From Bicyclus anynana (taxonomy: Eukaryota; Arthropoda; Insecta; Lepidoptera; Nymphalidae), in the NCBI RefSeq assembly GCF_947172395.1, contig NC_069102.1, positions 5,796,442-5,860,441 on the forward strand: a DNA stretch of 64,000 nt. The letters run 5' to 3'. The notes below the pieces were generated by a model, which had not been told where the DNA came from, did not search any database, and was given only the letters and a program-made list of their open reading frames with translations. This document shows, piece after piece, positions 1 to 9,242 of this stretch (positions are counted from its first letter, which is position 1; each line of letters begins with the position of its first letter). The position numbers and the translations under genes are program-made.

Positions 1-650
1 TAGTAACTATATTATCCAATTCATGTAAGATGGTGCGGGTGACAGTTCGTTTCACTCTTGAAAGTTTGCCGCGATTCTCGATAATAGTACGTATTATGAA
101 CGTCATACAGTCGACTATCACCGTATGGTGACAGTCCACTACTATCATACTATCTGAAAACACTTTTAATATAATAACGGATCAAAATAAGTTATTTTTT
201 TTTAAATTGAATTATTCTGTAATTAAAACAAATTAAACGAATGAGGAATATATAAAGGAATGAGTAACAATGTATTGTATGACGTAGAAATATAAAATAC
301 TATATTGCTTTCTTCTTTGTATTACTCGGAGGGATTTAAAAGGCGTGGGACGCTTTGTATTTTGAAATGATTCATGTATTTGGGAAGGTATAATTTCAGT
401 ACCTAATGTGAAGACCTTGTAACATTTCATGAAGGTATATGTTCCTTTTTAATAGGGATTTAAATGTTATAGACTCAACAAAGTAAAAATAACTGCCTCA
501 TTTTTCTATTGTTTACGTCGAGTTTCTTTCTTCTAAGAAATTATTTTTTTAAATTCCGTCCGTTCTCTGAGGAGTTAGGAAGTAGTTACATCCCTGTCCT
601 TCGGAAAGCTAGTTAAGTCATCGTTCACGGTCATTAATTATCATTAACAA
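1..650. other. AT-rich non-coding DNA, nothing recognised
   Basis: No exon, RNA gene or repeat of the window's main families was recognised. The sequence is AT-rich with short homopolymer runs. A 65-codon open frame on the minus strand (233-430) is low-complexity and has no recognisable motif, so I treat it as chance. Confidence 0.5.
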
Positions 651-654
651 TAAC

Positions 655-757
655 TTAAACTAAAATCGGTTTAGTAGCCCCAGCGTAAAAGAGGAACAAA
701 CATACACACACTTACACACAAACTTTCGCCTTTATAATATTAGTGTGAAGAGTAAAT
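655..757 (-). mobile_element. Helitron-like fragment (GGCGAAAGTTTG family), 5' part
   Basis: Read on the minus strand, this piece carries the 5' sequence seen in other copies at 18785, 37862 and 43983: a TAATATTATAAAGGCGAAAG start, TG-rich repeats, then a segment related to 'cgctgcggctactgaagcg'. The 3' half with the terminal hairpin and CTAG is missing. It is a truncated non-autonomous element with no coding capacity. Confidence 0.6.
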
Positions 758-885
758 GTGTGTGTGTGTTATAGTGTGATAACAATAACAATAAAAATTG
801 CTAAGAATAAGGTGTGATAACAGTAAAACGAAATCATATCGTGGTAATATTATATTATCTCATTTAATTTAAAAATAAACAGCAA

Positions 886-1132
886 GATTATATAATTATT
901 TATTTATTTTGCCATCATCCGCGAAAAGTCGACAAACCCATGCGACAACGTCACCCAGGTCCGACAAAATACTCTCTGCAATTGCACGTTGTAGAGTCAA
1001 CATCTCCTGAGGATGCTCCGGTTTCGGGGTGAAACGTACGTAGAGAGTATTTTGTCGGACCTGGGTGACGTTGTCGCATGGGTTCGTCGACTTTTCGCGG
1101 ATAATAGCAAAATAAATAAATCATTATATAAT
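886..1132. mobile_element. Foldback element with about 90-bp inverted arms
   Basis: Left arm about 886-978 and right arm about 1041-1132 are near-perfect reverse complements with only a few mismatches. They are separated by about 62 bp that include 'ctcctgaggatgctccgg'. The arms begin in an AT-rich TTATTTATTTTG stretch and continue into a GC-richer section (CCGCGAAAAGTCGAC). There is no coding capacity. It is a palindromic MITE or foldback transposon; the superfamily was not recognised. Confidence 0.85.
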
Positions 1133-1348
1133 CATGATGAACTTCCGCAAAGTAACGCCTGCTTCTGACGATTGACGATCTAGCTTACCATTGCTCAAAT
1201 AATTTTTATTATGAGTTTAATGGTTTGGACATTAAAGCGTAACTTTTGCATTTAGGTACAATATTATGTTAGTGGAAGTATGGATAATTTTTTTTTCATT
1301 ATTAGTATAATTATTTTAAAATTATATTTGCAATATTTTTAAATATGA

Positions 1349-1473
1349 CCTGTGCCCTTCAACTAGTCGGGAAAGACTGTAGATTGGGTACGACAATAGT
1401 CCAACAGGGCGAATATCGAACCACCACCCCTCGGTGATGAGTCCGACCGCTCTACCGTTGAATTGAGACTCTT
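1349..1473 (-). mobile_element. tRNA-derived SINE (short family), minus strand
   Basis: On the minus strand the copy has a tRNA-like head with an A-box-like segment (TAGCTCAACGG type, here degraded) and a B-box-like GGTTCGATATTCG segment. These are followed by the family body 'ttgtcgtacccactcc' and 'agtctttcccgac'. Better preserved relatives lie at 15679, 29115, 36533 and 52497. It is a non-coding retroelement, mutated in both boxes. Confidence 0.75.
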
Positions 1474-1882
1474 TCAAAGTTTATAATTGGGATATGTTTG
1501 TTTAATTATAAAAAAATAAATGAAAATCAATTTTAGACAGCCCTATTTCTGCTAAGGGTCGAATGCCAATAAATAAACAGAACAGCCCGATGAGCAAATA
1601 AAGTTCTACGATCAAATACAATATTTATTGTGACAAATTAAACATCTCTTTATGATATCGGGTATTAAAAGCGTGCTTAATGTTGATAATTTAGTTACTG
1701 ACTTTGTAATAAATCATTTATTTTTCTTTTTTGAAGAAATGCTAGTGCTATTAAAATACAAATGATGCTAATAAAATACAAACTAGGCCGTTTAAAGTAA
1801 TACAATCATACAAAACATGCAAATGCATAAATCAATGCTTATTACAACTAATAACAGAGCAATATCTTCAAACTAGAGGCGT

Positions 1883-2136
1883 GCTCACTGCTGACTCGAG
1901 TCTCCTTTCAGAATGGACGTGTTAGGCCAATAGTCCACCACGCTGGCCCAATGTGGATTGGCAGACTTCACACACGCAGATAATTAAGAAAATTCTCAGG
2001 TATGCAGGTTTCCTCACGATGTACGATGTACTTTCTCACACAACTAAAAAGTTGCAAGTGCATGCCCCGGACCGGATTCAAACTCACACCCTCCGGAATC
2101 GGAAGCGGATGTCATATCCACTGGGCTACCACGACT
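1883..2136 (-). mobile_element. tRNA-derived SINE, Metulj-like, minus strand
   Basis: This is one of about 15 copies in the window. On the minus strand it begins at a tRNA-like head (GTAGCCCAGTGGATATGAC; B box close to GGTTTGAATCC) and passes through 'cggggcatgcac'. It ends in the shared tail with 'gagactcgag' and 'cagcagtgag'. There is an internal deletion where the ACGTGTCTCAAACGGTGAAG block should be. It resembles the Metulj SINEs known from Heliconius; that name is by resemblance only. Confidence 0.8.
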
Positions 2137-2666
2137 CAAAAATAAATAAATAAAATAAAAATACCTACACTACATTGTGAAATCGGCTGTAGAAAAAAAC
2201 TCTAAGTGAAATGGGTACGTAATTAATCATACATGTATGAGTAACAAATCGCAAATTGTATAAACAACAGAATCGTCAGAATGGCGCTCTATTTGCGCCC
2301 TGCCTTAGGCTGCCGGCGTTTGTGATCAACGGAGCGTGAGCTGGGACCTAACGAACGTAATTCTACATCATGCAAATGCTACTACACAACGTTTATCAGT
2401 TTTCGGTTTGTTTGTCACAAAAATACTGGGAAAATCCCCGATAATATAGAAATAGAAGCACACGCACACAATGTAATAGAAGACACCAAAATTAATAATT
2501 CAAATACAACTACGAAAAAAGAAAAGACAGGAAACAAAATAGAATATGATGTGTGTGGTACCAAAATGGTCTTCTCTCAGCATTTGCTACGTTGGTGGTG
2601 GATAGGGATACACCAGCATAAGTATTCCGTACGATAGCACGCAAAAGTATAGGTTTCTATCAGATA

Positions 2667-2788
2667 TCTATACTTATAATAAAACTGGTCGAATTCTATA
2701 CATTAGTTCTCAATTTGAGATTTTACTTATATCATTTGTAAGAACAAACGTTACCGTGGCATAGAGTACTAACTAGCGCCATCTAGAA
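2667..2788 (+). mobile_element. Helitron-like 5' end, truncated and abutting the next copy
   Basis: A TCTATACTTATAATAAAACT start identical in layout to the neighbouring copy's start at 2789 opens here. It runs for about 120 bp and is then interrupted by the next element's TCTATACTTATAATA. It is probably the remnant of an older copy into which, or beside which, the second inserted. Confidence 0.5.
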
Positions 2789-3127
2789 TCTATACTTATA
2801 ATACGAATTCTGTACATTTTGTACAATCTGTATATTGAAGATATTTTGAAAATTTTGAAAATCGATACTGAGGCAAAAAAATTTTTTTTTCGATTTTTTG
2901 TCTGTCTGTCTGTCTCTCTGTCTCTCTGTCTGTCCGTATTTTTTGTTATTCAGGCATCACGCTGAAACTACTGAATGAATTTAAATGAACTTGGCACGGT
3001 TTAAGACCATAATACGGAGATGGTTATAGAATACTTTTTATTGCGAAAATAAAATAAGAAGGGGGTGAAATAGGGGTTGAAAGTTTACATTGATTTCCAC
3101 GCGGACGAAGTCGCGGGCGTCCGCTAG
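2789..3127 (+). mobile_element. Helitron-like non-autonomous element, full length
   Basis: It starts TCTATACTTATAATA after an A. It ends in a terminal hairpin, GCGGACG paired with CGTCCGC, running directly into CTAG at 3124-3127 and followed by T. TC...CTAG between A and T is the Helitron hallmark. It contains a TCTG/TCTC microsatellite at about 2900-2935 and a 'gaatgaatttaaatgaac' block also found at 42165-42290. It has no coding capacity. Confidence 0.8.
2900..2936 (+). repeat. (TCTG)n/(TCTC)n microsatellite
   Basis: An uninterrupted pyrimidine-purine tetranucleotide run (tctgtctgtctgtctctctg and so on) lies inside the Helitron-like element. Confidence 0.85.
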
Positions 3128-3595
3128 TTAAATAATAAGCGTTTAGTCGCAAATGAATATTATTTATCTACATACTATTAATAAATATAATGTATATTCA
3201 ATTTTACTATAATAGTATCCAGTATAGACAGACAAAGGCGCATGCAAATCCTTGTTCATATTTGAAAATACAGACGCTTTCCGTGATCTTTGAAATAACT
3301 TTATTATACTTGTACAGAAGTAATAATATTTCACTCGACTCATGCTGGTTGAGTTTATCTTTATATTAAATCCGGATATTTTTATCCGGTTAGAAAGAGG
3401 AAGGAAAAAGTTCTTTCTATTAGAAAAAATAAAATACACGCATGGAAAAAATGCTCTCAGGAAATTATTTAGGTATGGTCATGATTCTTAGGTATTTTTA
3501 GTTTTGTTTTGTGGACGGCGTTCGCTATTACCATTTATAAAAATATCTAGCCCACCGGTTGCGAGGCTTTTTTTCCTAATCGTCATAATTAAAAT

Positions 3596-3770
3596 CGGTG
3601 AAGGAAAACATCGTGAGGAAACCTGCATACCAGAGAATTATCTTCATTCTCTGCGTGTGTGAAGTCTGCCAATCCGCATTGGGCCAGCGTGGTGGACTAT
3701 TGGCCTAACCCCTCTCATTCTGAGAGGAGACTCGAGCTCAGCAGTGAGCCGAATATGGGTTGATGACGAC
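3596..3770 (+). mobile_element. Metulj-like SINE, 5'-truncated, plus strand
   Basis: It begins inside the family at 'cggtgaaggaaaacatcg' and continues through 'gaggaaacctgcatacc', 'gtgtgtgaagtctgcc' and 'gccagcgtggtggactat'. It ends at 'gaatatgggttgatgacgac'. The tRNA head is missing, as expected of an incomplete reverse transcript. Confidence 0.85.
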
Positions 3771-4659
3771 ATAATTAAAAAATCCAATACACCCAGGGTT
3801 CCCAACTTAGGGGTTTCCCCCCCAGATTTAGGGGCAAATAAGTGAAATGGGATTTTTTTAGGGGTCTGAAATTTTTAGGGGTATTTTCAGGGATTTTTTG
3901 ACTCTTTAATATTTTTAAATTGATGATAATTTTAATATTTCTTTCTTGACCTAGCGATATATAATATACCTTTAAACGATATATAATATGTTATTCTACA
4001 ACCACTCTGAAGCAACTGGCGGCAATTTTCATCGAATAAAAAAATTGTTAAATATATTCATTGTCAACATGTATGATTTCCAAAAATCTGAATCTTCAGA
4101 TAAAGATGTAATATTTTGTCTGTATAAAATATAGACTTTTGAAACATATTACAGCATATTATTTCTAAATTATTATGAATTTATATAAGACACAAACTTT
4201 AGGGATAAATATTTTGGAGAGTTGGTAACACTGAATACACCGTGCATTCGTCACTGTGACACAGTCGCGACTGTCTGCACCGCAAGCACCATAGATGATA
4301 TATTATATATGCAAGCACGCCGCGGTGTGAGGTGCGTAGGTATAGCTCGCGGTTCGACCTCTACTATGAAGTCAAACTACTGTATTTATCTTTACTCTAC
4401 TATTACTCTATGAGCTCTTATCTCATCCGCTGATAGGACATTCGGGCCGTAATCATTCGACCAATGAAAACGCTTGCCTCGCAAATGACCAAATGTGTCA
4501 AGTTGGTTGACACGGACAGAAAACAAAGTGGTTTCGATTGATTCTATTTTCGGCTCTTGACGACGAAGAAATATTTGAATTTACTATATTTTTAAACTGT
4601 AAGTTTGTTAGTTGACGCTGTTACGTACCTACTGGGCGTGATAGGGGTATGTATTTTCA

Positions 4660-4845
4660 TTATCATCATCATTAACGATCCATAACCGGCCCACTGTTGA
4701 GCACGAGTCTCCTCTCAGGATGAGAAATGGGTCCTCCACGCTGGCCCAAATGGCAGACTTCACACACCTAGAGAATTAAGAAAATTCTCAGGTACGCAGG
4801 TTTTCTCGCGATGTTTTCCTTCACCGTTTGAGACACGTGAAATGT
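4660..4845 (-). mobile_element. Metulj-like SINE, 5'-truncated, minus strand
   Basis: It starts with the tail (tatcatcatcattaacg) and reads backwards through 'gcccactgttgagcacgag', 'ctggcccaaatggcag' and 'ggtacgcaggttttctcg' to 'cgtttgagacacgtga'. The tRNA head is absent. Confidence 0.8.
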
Positions 4846-4896
4846 ATTTTAATATTTTATTGTGTAATTCTTAAGTTGTTTTATCTGAGCGGGAAA

Positions 4897-5022
4897 GACT
4901 CCACGAGCGGTCAAGGTGAGTGTTGGCATGTGATCAAAAGTTACTTTAAACCTGTTCTTAAAGGTCACAAGCCCGAAGGGGCCGCTCGTGTTATCTCAGT
5001 CTGCCTTTTATTTTGTAATATG
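4897..5022 (+). repeat. Unclassified repeat related to 35322-35409
   Basis: About 85 bp (4903-4990) match 35322-35409 closely enough to align by eye ('aaggtgagtgttgg', 'ttaaacct', 'aaggtcacaag'). Both share a short open peptide with a GECW motif and both carry AAGGTGAGTG, a consensus splice donor. It may be the 5' end of an unclassified retroelement; I do not recognise the protein. Confidence 0.45.
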
Positions 5023-5079
5023 TAAATAAAAATTACCAACATACCAAGTATAACTATTAGTTTACGAATTTATGAGTTA

Positions 5080-5240
5080 CTAGCCGGCGCCCCACGTTTT
5101 TACGCGCGTAGTTACCGTCCCCATGAGAGTACGGGGATAAAATATGGCCTATGACACTCACAAATAACATGGATTTCTAGTGGTAAAAGAACTTTCATAA
5201 TTTTTGCAGTAGTTCCAGAGATTATCCCCTATAATATCAC
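5080..5240 (-). mobile_element. Helitron-like fragment, minus strand
   Basis: The minus-strand 3' end is CTAG at 5080-5083 followed by T. Upstream lies the family block with 'gagagtacggggataaaat' and 'agtagttccagagattat'. The 5' end (TCTATACTAATATTATAAAG) is missing. Confidence 0.6.
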
Positions 5241-5254
5241 AAACTTTCTTCCAA

Positions 5255-5545
5255 AAAGGAGGAGGTTCTACGTTCGGCTGTATGTATGTTTTTTTTTTTT
5301 TTTTTATGTATGTCCAGCGATAATTCCGTCATTTATAGGCCGATTTTGAAAATTCTTTTTTTGTTTTGAAGGGTTTAATTCCAGGGTGGTCCCATTTTTT
5401 TCATGTCAGGATCTGATGATGGCATCCTGGAGAAATCGAGGGGAACTTTCGTAAATTGTAGAGACGGCTAGTGCGTTTGTTAGTGTTTCCATAAGGTATT
5501 TTAAACCACTACAATTTTATGAAGGTCTGGAGTTGGTCTGGAGTT
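5255..5545 (+). mobile_element. Repeat beginning with an AAGGAGGAGGTTC-type end
   Basis: The same sequence occurs inverted at 23306-23580: 'gagacggctagtgcgtttg', 'aaggtattttaaaccacta', 'ggatgatggcatcctgg'-type blocks. A poly-T run lies at about 5289-5306. It abuts the palindrome at 5548. It has no usable coding frame. Confidence 0.7.
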
Positions 5546-5547
5546 GG

Positions 5548-5926
5548 AATATTTCACATAATCTAACTAATATTAATAAAAATTTTAATAAAAAAAATTC
5601 AACCGACTTCCAACTCAAAAATAACCTAAACTAAAAAGCAAAAAATAACATCTTACCTATGTGCTACCTTCTGATCAGTTTGAAGGCGGTGCCAATCCAG
5701 TGTTTTAATTAAAGCCGTTTCTGAAAGAACTACAGAAATTACGTAATTTAAACTGCTTGAATTGAAACATCACTGGCTTGGCACCACCTTCAAACTGATC
5801 AGAAGGTAGCACATAGGTAAGATGTTATTTTTTGCTTTTTAGTTTAGGTTATTTTTGAGTTGGAAGTCGGTTGAATTTTTTTTATTAAAATTTTTATTAA
5901 TATTAGTTAGATTATGTGAAATATTA
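5548..5926. mobile_element. Long palindrome (foldback), about 155-bp arms
   Basis: The left arm (about 5548-5702) runs from 'aatatttcacataatctaac' through 'aattcaaccgacttccaac' to 'cttctgatcagtttgaagg'. It is repeated in reverse complement at about 5770-5926, around a 65-70 bp AT-rich centre. A single arm of the same sequence lies at 22951-23105. The arms differ at only a few positions, so the palindrome is either young or homogenised. Confidence 0.9.
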
Positions 5927-6830
5927 AAAGATCAATTAATCTCAACTCAGAAAACGTTTATGATATGAAGGTTTTTCAATTTAATAACAATATTCCTAAG
6001 CGTTCAATCTTGTAGAAATCGCAGAGTAAAGTATATAAATCCAGCTCATTCGGCTGAAACAGGAAGAGAACTTTTTAATATCAAACGTCAGTTTTCTGAG
6101 AAAATGGAACTTTTTCTTCAGCAAAATACTTCCGAAGCGACTAAAGGGGACAATGCTACAATGGTTCCACCATTCTCAATAGTACGTTAAGTCTGTAACA
6201 ATTCTTGATCGAGAATTGTCCAGTCTTCGCGCTGCAATTTTTCTCCACGAAAATACTCGGTTATTCTGTCTTGGTAGTTTTAAAATCTTTGTTAAATTTT
6301 GTAAGCGTGAGTGTTGTAGCGTTCTGTGTAACGTTTGTCACAATCTTAGCATTTATGATTGATAGCACAGTACATATATTACGTTTGTAAGAATTCACAC
6401 TTAAAAAAATATATATTCAACGACTATCGGATGTCAGCGATTTCGTATTTTAACGCCCATTTTAACAGCTCATTACAGGGTTAGTCCTCAGTCCTTAGGA
6501 GAAATATAGAGCTTAGACCAATCACGCTGCAAAAAAACGACTGCGACGAATTTCTGAGGCACGGGGGTGTAACCCCAATTATTAATTTTGTCTCTGAGGC
6601 ACGTGGTTGAAGAAGTTGATGGTGTTACTCACTATCAACTTCCTGACGTCGGGCTGAGAATTTCTGGTTTTTTTAGGAGACAAAGACATTTATGCTTACT
6701 ACTATTAGAAAAAGGAAAGATTTAACTGTTTGTTTGTATTAAATAGTTTCATAACTACTGGCCTGATTTGAATTTGATTATTTTTTTCACTATTAGAATC
6801 CTACATTATCCCTGATGAACATAGGCTACA

Positions 6831-7122
6831 TTCATCATTATCAACCCATATTCAGCTCTCTGCTGAGCACGAGTCTCCTCTCAGATTGGAGACTTATTAG
6901 TTCACCACGCTGCGCTGCGGCTGCGTAATGCGGATTGGCAGACTTCACATACGTAGAAAATTCTCAAGTATGCTGGTTTCTTTACGATGTTTTTCCTTCC
7001 TTGAGACACGTGATATTTAATTCCTTAAAATGCACATAACTGAAAAGTTATGCATGCCCGAATTCGAACCTGGACTCTCCGTAATCGGAGGCAAAGGTCA
7101 TATCCGCTGGGCTATCACGGCT
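6831..7122 (-). mobile_element. Metulj-like SINE, near full length, minus strand
   Basis: The minus-strand copy runs from a tRNA-like head (GTGATAGCCCAGCGGATATG, with a B box near GGTTCGAATTC at about 7060) to the tail with 'atcatcattatcaaccc'-type sequence at 6831. Every block of the family is present, with point changes. Confidence 0.85.
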
Positions 7123-8339
7123 TTTATAATCTACATTATAACTCCGTATTTTCAAGGGAACGGGAACTCTCGGAAATCTGCTGGTTGATTTACATTTCCA
7201 TCCAAACAACTGAATAAATAAATATTCTTATCTACGATATATTTTAATCTAAAAGCCGCCCACTGTGGAGCAAGATAAAGTGATTAATACAAACATTTCG
7301 CAGACGAGATTGGTTTTGCGATTTCTGTTTTCTGTTGATTCATGTTCACTCGAGCCATTGTTCGCGCATCGCTCGCTCAATAGCTTTGATTGATCCAGTT
7401 CTTGTTTAGTTGTTTTTCAATATATCACAGAGATAGCTTTTTGTCTGAGAGATGCATTTGCGGAATGCAGTGTTGATATTTTGGACTAAGAGCATAATAA
7501 TAACCAGGTATCCGCCATGTGGAATGTTGAGTCAACTGTTATTGTTCCGATAGTTGTTTCAGTCAATAGTCTTATAGCGAAAAGCTTCGACCGATCTTTG
7601 ATCTCAAGAAGCTTTCGCTTAACTGTTGGATCAAGAGTCGGATACAGAAGGATATTGTGAGGAGGTTCCACCGGTTACTTGGGCAATCAAATGTCCCGCA
7701 GCGGGAGAGTTAATTTTTTTTAATAAGTTTTTAATAGTGTTTTGTATATTGTATGTATAACATTGTTAAAATTTTAAAAAAGAAGAAGTAAATAAATGAG
7801 AGATTAAAATTCGCTAAGTTTGTTTTCTAAATAATTTAAAATGTATTTATTATACCTTTCATAGTATAAAAAAAATATTATGTCATTTCGTTATTTCAGG
7901 TAATTTAGCTTTCCAATTTAAAGCTGGATATCTTTTATGCCATTTTGTGAGCAATTTTAGAACGTTGCAAATGGTCTTCAGGCGGGAACTCTGAACATTT
8001 TATTGCTTTCCAATAAATAAAGGCTAAAACATTACCTGAAAACAGAAACAAAAACTACATGGCCGGTGAACGGTTTTAATGATACTTTACATTCACTGTA
8101 AATCATCCGACCGGCGTAACAGCGCGCGCCTTAATGACCGACTTCTCCGAAATGACTCGCCAACAAAAACGAACGAAACCCGTAAGTAAACAAACCGTTT
8201 TAAGCCGACATGCGTGATTTACGATACTTTTATATTATAATAATCTATATTATATTGGTATTTATGTATTTTAATGTGTTACTTAGTTTATGTAGCAATC
8301 ATTCATCAGCAAATGTATTTCCGATCGGTCCGTGAGCTC
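7123..8339. other. Non-coding DNA, nothing recognised
   Basis: Apart from a weak Helitron-like trace near 7140-7180 ('cgtattttcaagggaacggg') nothing was recognised. The open frames here are short and start at non-ATG codons. Confidence 0.4.
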
Positions 8340-8580
8340 ACCCTGGGGTCATGCCTGAAAATCAGCACTACAGCTCTCAACTGTAGTATCGAGCTGAGGC
8401 AGCGCCCCATTCAGCTGAATTTCTTTATTAAAGTGTTATACTAAGTACAGAGTAACTTTGTAATTTAAGTAGGTATCTTTAAGTAGCTTGTAAGCTCAGT
8501 TAGTATTGTAATTTCTTCTTGTTTTTTAATTTGTTCTTTTTTAAGCTGAATAAAGGATTTTATTATTATTATTATTTTGT
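8340..8580 (+). repeat. Possible retroelement 3' end with (TTA)n tail
   Basis: An AATAAA-like motif (8548-8554) is followed directly by (TTATTATTA)n, a layout typical of a retroelement or processed 3' end. Upstream, 'cagctctcaactgtagtatc' and its surroundings look like an untranslated tail. No open frame was recognised. Confidence 0.35.
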
Positions 8581-8907
8581 TATTATGTACTTTTAGGTAA
8601 GTATATTTCATTATGTTTTTATTGTAAAGTATATTAAGTTGATACAGCGCTGGGCAAACATCTTGAACAAAAAGCGGCGTAGTAGGGGAAAGTTCGCGCA
8701 GGTACACTTTATGACAATGGACAAGGTGGACTGATTGACCAATAGCAGGCGCGCGCGCGCTCTGTATTCCCCCGCGTTCCCTTCGCCCCACCAAAAAAAC
8801 CGACAAATCGACTTCTGCGCATTTTAAAGGATTGTTCAAGATGTTTGCCGAGAATTATATTTGCGCACCAACCATTCCTCTTTGTAAACGTGAACTCCTT
8901 ATACGAT

Positions 8908-9242
8908 AAATAGCAGCGTTTTACCTGAAATAAAACGCATATTAAAATACTTACCTCACTGGAAACTTTATATTGAGAGTAGCATTTCCGTTTCCGTCGA
9001 TTTCATACCAGTTTTCGTACTTTTATTGACGTCACGTCGGGCTATGTGGCGCCACCTGGCGGTGTCGGGCTCGGGAAGTTTCGTAAATCGCTGAGCGCGA
9101 CTTTAGCTCATTGGCTCAATATATCACCAGGCAGGAATTACTTAAAGTTTCCAGTGAGGTAAGTATTTTAATATGCGTTTTATTTCAGGTAAAACGCTGC
9201 TATTAAAATATTGACCGTAACTGGAAACTTTATATTGAGAGC
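8908..9242. mobile_element. Left inverted-repeat complex of a 5.2-kb segment
   Basis: Two layers are visible. First, 8958-9115 is, by eye, identical in reverse complement to 13929-14086 (158 bp). Second, the local ends fold back: about 8908-8968 pairs with about 9148-9207, the arms holding 'cagcgttttacctgaaata' and 'aatacttacctcactgg'. A third end, 'attaaaatattgaccgtaac', follows at 9203-9242 and matches the right complex. A tandem or nested insertion of one foldback element family would explain this. Confidence 0.8.
9048..9057 (-). promoter_or_regulatory. CTCF-like motif AGGTGGCGCC
   Basis: On the minus strand the ten bases AGGTGGCGCC match the core of the insect CTCF consensus. The second copy is at 13987-13996 on the plus strand, so the pair faces outward in inverted orientation. 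Binding is inference only. Confidence 0.3.

Noticed and set aside
8549..8578. Polyadenylation site of a host gene
   Set aside because: AATAAA followed at once by (TTA)n is better explained as a retroelement tail; no upstream coding sequence was found.
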